This document shows, in pieces, positions 44,720-53,427 of a stretch of DNA of 64,000 bases; position 1 is the first letter of the stretch, and each line of letters begins with the position of its first letter. Under the pieces are notes generated by a model. That model was not told the DNA's origin and made no database searches. It saw only the letters and a list, made by a program, of their open reading frames with translations. The translations under genes were made by a program, and so were the position numbers. This DNA comes from Rothia sp. (in: high G+C Gram-positive bacteria) (GTDB lineage: Bacteria > Actinomycetota > Actinomycetes > Actinomycetales > Micrococcaceae): contig NZ_JAUNVZ010000006.1 of the NCBI RefSeq assembly GCF_030540545.1, positions 24,730-88,729 of the forward strand, in the 5' to 3' direction.

Positions 44720-45556
44720 ATGAAGCATAAATTTTTAGCAATGTTGGGTGTTCTTTTGGTGGCTAGCGGATGTTCTTCTCAGCCTACGTTGGACTTGCCT
44801 CGTGACAAATCAGTACATGCAGCGCTTGATTACAAGAATAATAAAATTATTATGCCCATTAGTTCATATGCAGATTATGATAATGAGGTGTATTATAACC
44901 GGGCTATAACAATTCTTTATGCTCGATGCTACGCTTCAAAGGGGGAGTCCTACTCGGCTGTTGAGCGTAAAAATCTCCAAGGCACAGGTAAAGAGTATGG
45001 AGTCTGGAATCCTGAACATACGGTTAAATATGGCTTCTTTGAGAAGGTAGAGCAGGCAGAAGCGCTCGAAAATAATAACCGTATTGTAGGGAAATATGAA
45101 CGTCAGTGCTATGAAGAAACCGTCAAAAATCAGATCCTAGAAATCGGTAATTTTCCAAGTCGTGGTGAGACCTATCGAAAAATTGCTCAGGACTCCCATA
45201 TTGCTGCAACGCAGCTTCCTGAATGGAAGGCAGCACGTGAAAAGTGGTTTACCTGCCTGCGAGAGCGCGGATTAACACCTCGCACGGAAGATAGTGCGTG
45301 GACTTCTACTGAAGGATATAACATTGTGACCTCTCCTAAGATTGCTCAAGGTATTACAACTGAGGAGGAAACTCGTGTAGCAACCATTGAGGCTCAGTGC
45401 TCTAAAGATACCGGTATGGCTCAGACCCTGGCTGATCTGGAGGCAAGCTATCAGGCTCCTCTGATTAAGAAGCATGAGGTGCAGCTTCAAAAGGAGCTGG
45501 ATGAGTACAAAGCCAATAATGAGAAGTTCAAGAAGTTCGTGCTCGATAACCAATAA
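44720..45556 (+). CDS. Four-cysteine lipoprotein, paralog 3
   Basis: A 278-residue lipoprotein with lipobox ASGC (Cys18) and Cys at 70, 130, 179 and 227. The N-terminal two thirds have diverged most from the paralogs, but the last ~55 residues (IEAQCSKDTGMAQTL to the end) are nearly identical to theirs. At DNA level its end matches paralog 1 while the segment just before matches paralog 2, a mosaic pattern. The gene lies between crystallin-like gene 2 and the exporter genes. Confidence 0.83.
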   Translation: MKHKFLAMLGVLLVASGCSSQPTLDLPRDKSVHAALDYKNNKIIMPISSYADYDNEVYYNRAITILYARCYASKGESYSAVERKNLQGTGKEYGVWNPEHTVKYGFFEKVEQAEALENNNRIVGKYERQCYEETVKNQILEIGNFPSRGETYRKIAQDSHIAATQLPEWKAAREKWFTCLRERGLTPRTEDSAWTSTEGYNIVTSPKIAQGITTEEETRVATIEAQCSKDTGMAQTLADLEASYQAPLIKKHEVQLQKELDEYKANNEKFKKFVLDNQ

Positions 45557-45732
45557 TTATTAAGGTATAGATACCCATATACTGCGCTCACTATGACCTG
45601 CGGTATATGATGGAACTATAGCTCAAGACGCTCCCACCCCATGACGACACGGGAAGCGCCTTGAAAAAACACCGGTCGCTGCGGGACTACCCACCCGCAG
45701 CCTCCACTCTAGGAAAGAGACGGTGGAACATC

Positions 45733-46911
45733 ATGTCACACGCTCCGCAGGCAACCTCCACTCGGGAAACCCCGCAAGCAGGGGAGAAAGCGAGCCGCGC
45801 GCTCTCCTTCACCACGCGCATAGCACGCCCCTCCGTGCTAATCACTCTGGTTATTATTACCGTGCTCTCCCTAGCGCTCGCCGTATTCTGGGGCACTCGC
45901 TACTCCGCCACCGGTCCCGACCCCAAATCCCAAGCGCAGGTTGTCATTCCCGTCTGGGCGCAGGCAGAAGAACGCGCCGTCAGCGACGCACTCGCGGTAG
46001 CCGGCACCACCAAAGCCGGAGAAACCGCCCCCATTATTACCCGCACCCAGGGCGAGGCGCTGCTCGTGCACCAGGCACAGGCACCCGGTAATATCCTTAC
46101 CCCCGGCGACTTCCTCGGATTCGTGGGTGCCGACCCCGTCTTCGTACTCAACGGTCCGCTGCCCCTCTACCGAGATATGGCGGCGGGGGATAATGGTGAC
46201 GATGTGCTCGCCTTCCAAAAATCCCTCAATAATGCCGGCTACTCCGTACCCGAAAGCGGCACCGTGGATGACGCCACCCTGAACGCTCTCACCCGCCTGT
46301 ACCGTAAACACCTGACCAATATCCCCGCCGACGGTATTGACCACGTGGCGCGTTCCAATTTCGCGGTACTGCCCGCCGGCAGTCACAAGATTACCGCCGT
46401 GGCATCCGTGGGTGCCCTGGTTAATGAGGGCAACCCCATTGCCACAGTGGAAACCAGTGAAACTTTCGCTGAAGCCACCGTGGAACTCTCCCAAGCCAAT
46501 AAACTGAGCGTGGGTCAGCGCGTAACCCTCAAAAGCAGTGTGGGCACCGTGCCCGGAAGCATTGCCTCCATTGGTGCCCTACAAAATGACGGTTCCAAGG
46601 GTGCAGTAAAAACTATCCGTATTAGTGCCGACGATAGCACTAAGCTGGTACCCGGTCAGAGCGTGTCTGTCAGTGGTGAGGGTGATACTACCAAGGTGCT
46701 CGCCGTACCCATGACCGCCCTGCGCCAAGAAGCCGGAGCCAGCTATGTGCTCATTGAAAAGAACGGCTCCTCCACCGCACGCCCCAACTCTAAAGACCCG
46801 GGAGCAAAGCCCGACAGTGAACGCGTGGACGTACAGGTGCTGCGCACCGCCAATGGATACGCCGCCATTAGCGGCAATATCACGCCCGGAACGAAGGTGC
46901 TGCTCTCATGA
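45733..46911 (+). CDS. Membrane-anchored peptidoglycan-binding adaptor (HlyD-like)
   Basis: A 392-residue protein with one N-terminal membrane anchor (about 34-54) and an extracytoplasmic part. A peptidoglycan_binding_1-like unit lies at roughly 144-200 (GDDVLAFQKSLNNAGY, DDATLNALTRLYRKH), followed by HlyD/RND-adaptor-like beta strands (ATVELSQANKLSVGQRVTL, VLAVPMTALRQE). It overlaps the transporter gene by four bases, so it is its likely cell-wall adaptor. The start is uncertain: TTG at 45661 would add 24 residues; the ATG at 45733 has AGGAAAGAGA twelve bases upstream. Confidence 0.85.
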   Translation: MSHAPQATSTRETPQAGEKASRALSFTTRIARPSVLITLVIITVLSLALAVFWGTRYSATGPDPKSQAQVVIPVWAQAEERAVSDALAVAGTTKAGETAPIITRTQGEALLVHQAQAPGNILTPGDFLGFVGADPVFVLNGPLPLYRDMAAGDNGDDVLAFQKSLNNAGYSVPESGTVDDATLNALTRLYRKHLTNIPADGIDHVARSNFAVLPAGSHKITAVASVGALVNEGNPIATVETSETFAEATVELSQANKLSVGQRVTLKSSVGTVPGSIASIGALQNDGSKGAVKTIRISADDSTKLVPGQSVSVSGEGDTTKVLAVPMTALRQEAGASYVLIEKNGSSTARPNSKDPGAKPDSERVDVQVLRTANGYAAISGNITPGTKVLLS

Positions 46912-49091
46912 CACGCACACCGCAAGACCCGCGCACGCGCGCGGAACGCACCCCCGCAATTGAGTTGCGCGGCATTACCCGCACCTTTGAAGGCAATCCG
47001 CGCCCGGTGCTCAATAATATTGATTTGACCGTCTACCCCGGGGAATTCGTCGCCATTATTGGCCCCTCCGGCTCGGGCAAATCAACCCTGCTGAACGCTC
47101 TCGGTCTGCTGGATACCCCCACTAGCGGCGGCTACTACCTCTTCGGTCAGAAGACCGGGGAGCTGAGCGAGCGCGCACGCGATAAACTGCGCCGCGACAC
47201 CATTGGTTTCATTTTCCAATCCTCCAATATGCTGCTGGATGAAAGCAGCACGGTCAATGCCGCCATGGGTTTGCGCGTGCAGGGCGTGCCGCACGCTGAG
47301 CGCATGGAACGTACCCTGGATACCCTGCGCTTCCTGGGATTGGAGGAGCGTGCCACCACGCGCACTAAGTACCTTTCTGGTGGTGAGAAGCAGCGCTGCG
47401 CTATTGCCCGTGCGGTGGCAACCCGCCCGCCCCTGGTGCTTGCCGATGAGCCTACCGGTAACTTGGATAGCGTCAATAGCGCCAATGTGGTGGATATTTT
47501 ACGCCGGATTAATGCTTCCGGCTGCACGGTGCTGGTCATTACGCACGACCCGGAGGTTGCCTCCGCCGCGCAGCGCGTAATCCGTATTGATGACGGTGTG
47601 CTCAGCGAAGAGAGCACTGCTGAGAACACGGTCGATACCGAACCCATTACCCTACCTCTGGATAATCGGACCCTGGCAGAGGTGGATCAGCGAGCCCTTG
47701 GAGCCCCCGGTATCCCCGCCGAGAGCTCTGCTCCTTCGCCCAAGGTCAAGCACGAGAAGGCATCCTTCTTCCAAGACGATAGCGTGGAGGCGCTCTCGGC
47801 ACTGACCAGCCGCCCCCTGCGCACCCTGCTGCTGGGTCTCTCCTTCGCCCTGGGCGTGGGCGGTTTGGTTAGCGCCAGCAGCATGAGTGAATCCGCCAAC
47901 TATCAGGTGAATCAGCGCCTGCTCGGTAGCGAACAATCCACCCTGACCATTGGCTATAAAGGTGGGGAACCGAGCCAGATGCTCTCCACCGAGCGCGAGG
48001 GTGAATCCGCCACCGATATTATGCGCACCATTGCCAGCGTGCCCTATGTAAAAAACGCCTCCTATAGCTCCATTGTGGCGCCGGCAGATGTGCGCATTAC
48101 CCGCCTGAGCCCCTATGAAGAAGAGCCTAAAACCGCGATTTCTTTGGTGAATATGTCCCGTGAGCGCCTGGACCAAATCGGGGCGCGCATTAACCCGGAA
48201 ACCCTGCGCCAGCTGGAGTACATGAACTCCACCCTGGACTCTAAAGACCCGCAGGCGGCAGAAACCACCCGGCGCTATCGCGGCGCGATTCTCTCACTGG
48301 GTGCGGCAAAGGCACTGAGCATTATTCCCGAGTCTTCCGTGCCGGATCGCGTGCCAACTCCTCCAAGCGCCCAATCTGCTCAAACTCCGGAGCCTAAGAG
48401 TCTGCAGGTGGGTGGTTTGCCGCAGCTGAATATGGACACGAGCATCTGGATTAATGGTGAAATGATTCCCGTGGTGGGTCTCTACGACCCGGGCGACTCC
48501 TATGAGTACACCAATAGTGTGCTGGTGGATCCGGAGCTGCTGGTGCGCAGCGGCCACAGCAATGTCTCCTTTGTGGCTGAGAGCGAGCGCGGCTACGGCA
48601 AGGCTGTTGCCAAGGCTATACCCCTGGCTCTCAAACCCGATGAGCCCGGTAAGATTAGCGTGGAAGCCCCCAGCGACCTACTGAATCTGCGCGCGACCAT
48701 TGCCAGCGATTTGGGTCTGTACGTGGGTGTGCTTTCGGGAATCCTGCTGGTGCTGGCGTCCCTATCGGCGGCGACCGCCATGTACCTTTCGGTGCAATCG
48801 CGCACTATGGAGATTGCCCTGCGCCGAGCTATTGGTTCCAGTAAGTGGCTGATTGCTCGTATCTTCCTATTGGAGGGCGCAATTTTGGGTGTGCTCGGCG
48901 GTTCCCTGGGTGCTGCTGTGGGTATGGGTGCAACCCTGCTGCTGGCTCAAACTCAGGGTTGGCAGGCTATTCTTTCGCCCGCCTCGGCGCTGCTGGGTAT
49001 GGGTGTTGGGGCGGCAACGGGCCTGCTTTCCTCCGCTTATCCGGCGTGGGTGGCCTCTCGTAAGAACCCTGCGGATGCTATGCGCGGATAG
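46908..49091 (+). CDS. MacB-type ABC transporter (fused ATPase and permease)
   Basis: A 727-residue half-transporter. The N-terminal ABC domain has Walker A GPSGSGKST (52-60), signature LSGGEKQRCAIARA and Walker B VLADEPTGNLD. A linker leads to one membrane span (about 309-331), a large extracytoplasmic domain and three C-terminal spans (about 615-720), the MacB/FtsX layout. Such proteins act mechanically on substrates outside the membrane (peptides, lipoproteins) rather than moving them across it. The start overlaps the adaptor gene (ATGA). The neighbouring lipoproteins or crystallin-like proteins are candidate clients. Confidence 0.92.
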   Translation: MTRTPQDPRTRAERTPAIELRGITRTFEGNPRPVLNNIDLTVYPGEFVAIIGPSGSGKSTLLNALGLLDTPTSGGYYLFGQKTGELSERARDKLRRDTIGFIFQSSNMLLDESSTVNAAMGLRVQGVPHAERMERTLDTLRFLGLEERATTRTKYLSGGEKQRCAIARAVATRPPLVLADEPTGNLDSVNSANVVDILRRINASGCTVLVITHDPEVASAAQRVIRIDDGVLSEESTAENTVDTEPITLPLDNRTLAEVDQRALGAPGIPAESSAPSPKVKHEKASFFQDDSVEALSALTSRPLRTLLLGLSFALGVGGLVSASSMSESANYQVNQRLLGSEQSTLTIGYKGGEPSQMLSTEREGESATDIMRTIASVPYVKNASYSSIVAPADVRITRLSPYEEEPKTAISLVNMSRERLDQIGARINPETLRQLEYMNSTLDSKDPQAAETTRRYRGAILSLGAAKALSIIPESSVPDRVPTPPSAQSAQTPEPKSLQVGGLPQLNMDTSIWINGEMIPVVGLYDPGDSYEYTNSVLVDPELLVRSGHSNVSFVAESERGYGKAVAKAIPLALKPDEPGKISVEAPSDLLNLRATIASDLGLYVGVLSGILLVLASLSAATAMYLSVQSRTMEIALRRAIGSSKWLIARIFLLEGAILGVLGGSLGAAVGMGATLLLAQTQGWQAILSPASALLGMGVGAATGLLSSAYPAWVASRKNPADAMRG

Positions 49092-49166
49092 GCTCTTACT
49101 ATCAAGAGATAGCGAAGAGGCTCAATACCCGTCATAAAAGTGAATAACACCCTAATACTAGGCACT

Positions 49167-49213
49167 CTATCGCCCCGCTGACTACAATTAAGAAGTAGCA
49201 CGCGGGGCGATAG
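49167..49213. repeat. 12-bp inverted repeat upstream of cydDC
   Basis: ctatcgccccgc (49167-49178) and gcggggcgatag (49202-49213) are perfect complements. The spacer contains a second small stem (ctac/gtag) and a TACAAT box at 49183-49188. There is no T tract, so a terminator for the upstream gene is less likely than an operator or promoter-linked hairpin. Confidence 0.7.
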
Positions 49214-49318
49214 GCGTACCCCTGGCACGCCCCATATCCGGCGTGTGGAGCGGTACGTAGCGCGCAGTCAAGCATTCAGGACGCTTGCACCGGTGCCACC
49301 AGCGAAGGAAAGGTACAG

Positions 49319-52300
49319 ATGAGCACAAGAGTACGTGCGAGGCAGAGCTCCCTAAAGCCCGGCCCGCAGGAGCAACACCTAGAGCAGAGCGAAGCGACTC
49401 AGGAACGCGAGGACCGACGCCCACCCCTGGGACCGAACGCCGTTAAAAACCTGAGCCTCTTCGGCCTGTTCACCGCCCTGCACACCATCTTTACCGTGAT
49501 CTTTAGCGCCGCGCTCGCCTCCCTGATTGCGCGCGCAGCCTACGCCGGATACGATGCGCTCTTCGCTCAGCATCAGGCAGCCAAAGACTCCCATTCGGTC
49601 ACCTACTACCGCGCCTTTATCGAATTTGCCGGTGACGGTCGAGCGAGCCTGGACGGTACCCTCGGCTGGCTGCTGGGAACCGACACCGGCTTGAGTCTGA
49701 GCCTGGTGATTATTGCCGTGCTGGCACTCATTCTGCGATCCGCCTGCGATTATATGCTCTCTATTAGCGCCCAGCGTGCGGCAACCGGCGCGAAGTCCAC
49801 CATTCGCCGCGCCCTCATTGAGCGTGTGCTTGCCACCGGTGGCGCCGACACTCCCGAGGGTACCGGTGCGACCTCCGTGCTGATTTCCCGCGGGCTGAAC
49901 ACCCTGGATGACTACTACACCAAGACTCTGACCGCCATGGTCGGCTGTATGGTTATTCCGCTGACCCTGGGCCTGATTGTGCTCAGCCTGGATGTGACCA
50001 GTGCCGTGGTGCTTGTGTGTACCCTGCCGCTGATCCCGATTTTTATGATTCTGATCGGTAAGACCACGCGTGAGGATACCGCGGCGGCTCAGCGGGATTT
50101 GCACCGTCTGTCCGACCATATTATGGAGCTGGTGCGCGGTTTGCCCGTGCTGATCGGTCTGGGTCGTGAGCGTTCCCAATCCCGTGCCCTGGACGCCCTG
50201 GGTCAGTCCTACCGTCAGCGCACCATGCACACCCTGCGTAGCGCTTTTATGTCTTCCCTGGCTCTTGAGCTGATTACCACTATTTCGGTGGCTCTGGTAG
50301 CCGTGCTGATCGGTGTTCGACTGGTCAATGGTACCCTCGGTTTGGATACCGGTATTTTGGTGCTGCTGCTGGTGCCCGAATGCTACCAGCCCCTACGCGA
50401 TGTGGGCGCCGCCTACCACCAATCCGAAGACGGTGTGGCGGCTCTGCGCAGCGCCCAGAAGATTATTGATGCACCCCTGCCGACCCCCTTGGAAGGTACT
50501 GCGCCGGATACAGTTGAATCTGCCGAGCCCTTCAGCACTGAGACCCCTGCCCATAAGTCCCTGACCGTTGAGTCGCTGAGCGTTGAGTCCCTGAGCGTGC
50601 AATACCCCGGTCGCGGTCATGTTTTTGATAACCTGAGCCTGCGCATTCCCCGAACTGCTACTGCAGCGGTGGGAGGAAAGAGCGGCGCCCTGGTGGGTAT
50701 TGTGGGCCCCTCCGGATGCGGCAAATCCACCCTGCTGCAGGTGCTCTCCGGATATGTTGCTCAGGGCCTGGTACCCACCGGCGCAGACGACCCCGAACAG
50801 GTCACCGGTAGGGTAGAAGGGCTGGGGCAGACTCTGCTCATTGCCCAGTCGCCCGTCTTTGCAGCCCCCACCGTGGCGCAGGAAATGTACCTCTATACTC
50901 TCAGCGCAAGCGAAGAGCAGCGTGAGCGTGCCGCCGCTCTGCTCACCGGCACCGTATCGGCACATGAAACCGAGCGAGAGCTGATTGCAGGCTACCTGGA
51001 ACGCGTGGGTCTGGGCGGCTTGGAGAACCTGAGCCCCGATGCCCTCTCGGCAGGTCAGGCGCGACGCCTTGCCGTAGCTCGTGTACTGGGACGAGTGGAC
51101 GCCCTGCAGAGCGTCTCTCATGCCCCGTTGACTGTGCTGGTGGATGAACCCACCGCACATCTGGATCAGCACGCAGCTCTGCTGGTAACCTCCGCCCTGG
51201 GAGCTTTGCGCGCACAGGGTGCCCTGGTACTGCTGGTCACCCACGAGGCGCAGCTTGCCGAGCATTGTGACTACCTGGTCACCGCTGTGCAGACTGCTGG
51301 TGTACAGGCTGCTAGTGCACAGGGTGCTGAAACTCAGGACTATAGCTGGTCTGTATCTGCCGGTAGCGCTCGCGCTCTGCCCGCTGCACCGGCTGATATG
51401 AGCGCTGTTCAGGATATAGCTATTCACGGCATGCCCGTGCAAACCTCTAGCCAAGAGGCAGCTCAGGAGAGTAAGAACCTCGTCAAACACGGTGTACTCT
51501 CAACCCTGAAAACCCTGCGCGCTATGACCGGCATTAGCGCCTTTAAAGCTCTGGGGCCCATCTGCCTGGCAGCGCTAACCTCCCTATCCGCCGCAGCGCT
51601 GACCGCGCTCTCCGGTTGGCTGATTGTGCGCGCCGCAGAACAACCAGCCATGATGTACCTCATGGTCGCCATTGTGGGCGTACGATTCTTCGGTCTGGGA
51701 CGCGCCTGTGCCCGCTACGCCGAACGCCTCGCCAGCCACTCCCAGGTGCTGCGCGCAGCCAACACCCTGCGCCTGCGTGCCTGGAAGGGTGCCTACCGCA
51801 GCGGCTCCAGCGTGCGCTCCCTGCTGCGCGGCGACGCGCTGCTCGAAAAACTCATTAACGGTATTGACGAGCTGCGCGACGGCATTCCTCGCGTGATCCT
51901 GCCCCCGGCGGCACACCTGCTGGTCATGATTGCAGCGATCAGTGCAAGCGCGGCGGTTATCCCGCAGGCACTCGCGCCCGTGGTGATTGCAGCGGTACTG
52001 ACCACTCTTGTCATTCCGGTACTGGTTTTGTGTGCCGATGCGCACGCCGAGCAGACCGGTAGGGAAAGCACCGCCTCCCTCATGCGTGCCGCCAGTGGTG
52101 CACTATCCTCTGCCGAAGATATTCGCGCCAATGGGCTTAACTCCACCGTGCTGCGCGCCCTGGGCAGTCTGGATACCCTCAATGTGCGTGCCCTGAGCCG
52201 CGGCTCCTATGCCCAGGGTCTGGGACGCGCCCTGGTGACCATTAGCTGGTTTGGTGCTGCCCTGTGGACCGCGGCTATCGCCTACCCCCTGGCGGTTGAA

Positions 52301-53260
52301 GGCACCGTGGGCGCGCCCGAATCGGCAATTATTGTGCTCATGTGTACCGGTATGCTTGAAAGCTCCCTGCTGCACACCGAAGCTATCCGCTCCTGGCCTG
52401 CTTTTGCCGCTCTGGTGCATTCCATTGCCCCGCAGGTTGAAGGCATCGAGCTAGAGGAGAGCGACCGCGCTGTGCTGGCGCCCGAATACTCTTGGGCTGT
52501 TTCGGATAAAAAGCGCGCCAAGTATGAGCGCGCCCAGCAGGAAGCTGATAAGCCGGCTTCCCCGAGTGCCGCTCAGCTGCTGCGTGACAGGGCGAATACC
52601 CTACCGGTTGGTTCCACCGTGCTTGCTATGGAGAACGGTTCGGCTCGTTGGGCGGGTATGGAGCACCCCGTTTTTGAACACCTGAATATTACGGCGCGCA
52701 CCGGCAGCTGGACGGGTATTACCGGTCCTTCCGGCAGCGGTAAGAGTACCGCCCTGGCAACTCTGCTCGGCTTCCTTCCCCTGGAGACAGGCATAATGAG
52801 CGCCGCCTCTGGCGAGGTGAGTGCAGAGCAGCTGCGCGGATACGCCGCATGGTGCCCGCAGGCAGCGCATATTTTCGAGTCCACTCTCGCCGGTAATCTC
52901 TCCCTGGCGCGCGATCGTTCCGAACGACCGAGCGAAGAGGAAATGATTACTGTGCTGCGCCGTGTGGGATTGGGACCCTGGTTTGACACCCTGCCCCTGG
53001 GGTTGGCAACTGCTGTGGGTTCCTCCGGTTCTTTCCTCTCCGGTGGTCAGCGTCAGCGTTTGGCGGTGGCTCGAGCCCTGCTGGTGGATTCGCCCGTGCT
53101 GCTGCTGGATGAGCCGACCGCTCATTTGGATAGTGAATCGGCTCGTTCTTTGATGTCTGATATTGCGGCTGCTACCGATGGTCAGAAGTTGGCTACGGTT
53201 TTGGTCTCTCACCGACCCGAGGATATTGAACGCTGTGATCGAGTCGTATCTCTTGCGTAG
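49319..53260 (+). CDS. cydDC: CydDC fusion: thiol-reductant ABC exporter
   Basis: Required for assembly of cytochrome bd, CydDC exports cysteine/glutathione or handles heme in the membrane. Here both halves are one 1313-residue chain: CydD transmembrane domain (about 35-380), first ABC domain with GPSGCGKSTLL (about 462) and VLVDEPTAHLD, a linker, CydC transmembrane domain (about 735-1030), and second ABC domain with GPSGSGKSTAL (about 1135), LSGGQRQRLAVARAL and LLLDEPTAHLD. Single-chain forms occur in actinobacteria. It lies about 8 kb from cydAB, separated by the lipoprotein island. The ATG has GAAAGG. Confidence 0.95.
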   Translation: MSTRVRARQSSLKPGPQEQHLEQSEATQEREDRRPPLGPNAVKNLSLFGLFTALHTIFTVIFSAALASLIARAAYAGYDALFAQHQAAKDSHSVTYYRAFIEFAGDGRASLDGTLGWLLGTDTGLSLSLVIIAVLALILRSACDYMLSISAQRAATGAKSTIRRALIERVLATGGADTPEGTGATSVLISRGLNTLDDYYTKTLTAMVGCMVIPLTLGLIVLSLDVTSAVVLVCTLPLIPIFMILIGKTTREDTAAAQRDLHRLSDHIMELVRGLPVLIGLGRERSQSRALDALGQSYRQRTMHTLRSAFMSSLALELITTISVALVAVLIGVRLVNGTLGLDTGILVLLLVPECYQPLRDVGAAYHQSEDGVAALRSAQKIIDAPLPTPLEGTAPDTVESAEPFSTETPAHKSLTVESLSVESLSVQYPGRGHVFDNLSLRIPRTATAAVGGKSGALVGIVGPSGCGKSTLLQVLSGYVAQGLVPTGADDPEQVTGRVEGLGQTLLIAQSPVFAAPTVAQEMYLYTLSASEEQRERAAALLTGTVSAHETERELIAGYLERVGLGGLENLSPDALSAGQARRLAVARVLGRVDALQSVSHAPLTVLVDEPTAHLDQHAALLVTSALGALRAQGALVLLVTHEAQLAEHCDYLVTAVQTAGVQAASAQGAETQDYSWSVSAGSARALPAAPADMSAVQDIAIHGMPVQTSSQEAAQESKNLVKHGVLSTLKTLRAMTGISAFKALGPICLAALTSLSAAALTALSGWLIVRAAEQPAMMYLMVAIVGVRFFGLGRACARYAERLASHSQVLRAANTLRLRAWKGAYRSGSSVRSLLRGDALLEKLINGIDELRDGIPRVILPPAAHLLVMIAAISASAAVIPQALAPVVIAAVLTTLVIPVLVLCADAHAEQTGRESTASLMRAASGALSSAEDIRANGLNSTVLRALGSLDTLNVRALSRGSYAQGLGRALVTISWFGAALWTAAIAYPLAVEGTVGAPESAIIVLMCTGMLESSLLHTEAIRSWPAFAALVHSIAPQVEGIELEESDRAVLAPEYSWAVSDKKRAKYERAQQEADKPASPSAAQLLRDRANTLPVGSTVLAMENGSARWAGMEHPVFEHLNITARTGSWTGITGPSGSGKSTALATLLGFLPLETGIMSAASGEVSAEQLRGYAAWCPQAAHIFESTLAGNLSLARDRSERPSEEEMITVLRRVGLGPWFDTLPLGLATAVGSSGSFLSGGQRQRLAVARALLVDSPVLLLDEPTAHLDSESARSLMSDIAAATDGQKLATVLVSHRPEDIERCDRVVSLA

Positions 53261-53265
53261 CTTCT

Positions 53266-53400
53266 GAGTTGGAGCCGGAACTATAGAGCCTGCTCCAGCT
53301 CACATAATGAAAGCCCCGCGTTATCGAACAGAATCTATATCTGTTAGATAACGCGGGGCTTTTATAACTTGCGACTTGCAGGGCTATGGTTTTGGCTTCA
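53266..53400 (+). repeat. Family A intergenic element, copy 3
   Basis: Arms of the form gccNNaacNatag (about 53273-53286 and, inverted, 53380-53395) flank the conserved strands agagcctgctccagctca and ataacttgcgacttgcagg, which differ at only a few positions from copies 1 and 2. The central hairpin is annotated separately. tgagttggagc can also pair with gctccagctca (53292-53302), as in copy 2. Confidence 0.75.
53311..53361. terminator. Bidirectional terminator between cydDC and parC
   Basis: aagccccgcgttatc (53311-53325) pairs with gataacgcggggctt (53347-53361), with an extra aacaga/tctgtt stem inside the loop. Flanking A and T runs suit both converging genes. It is the centre of family A copy 3. 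Confidence 0.88.
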
Positions 53401-53427
53401 GAACGGAACCACTCAGAACATAGCAGT

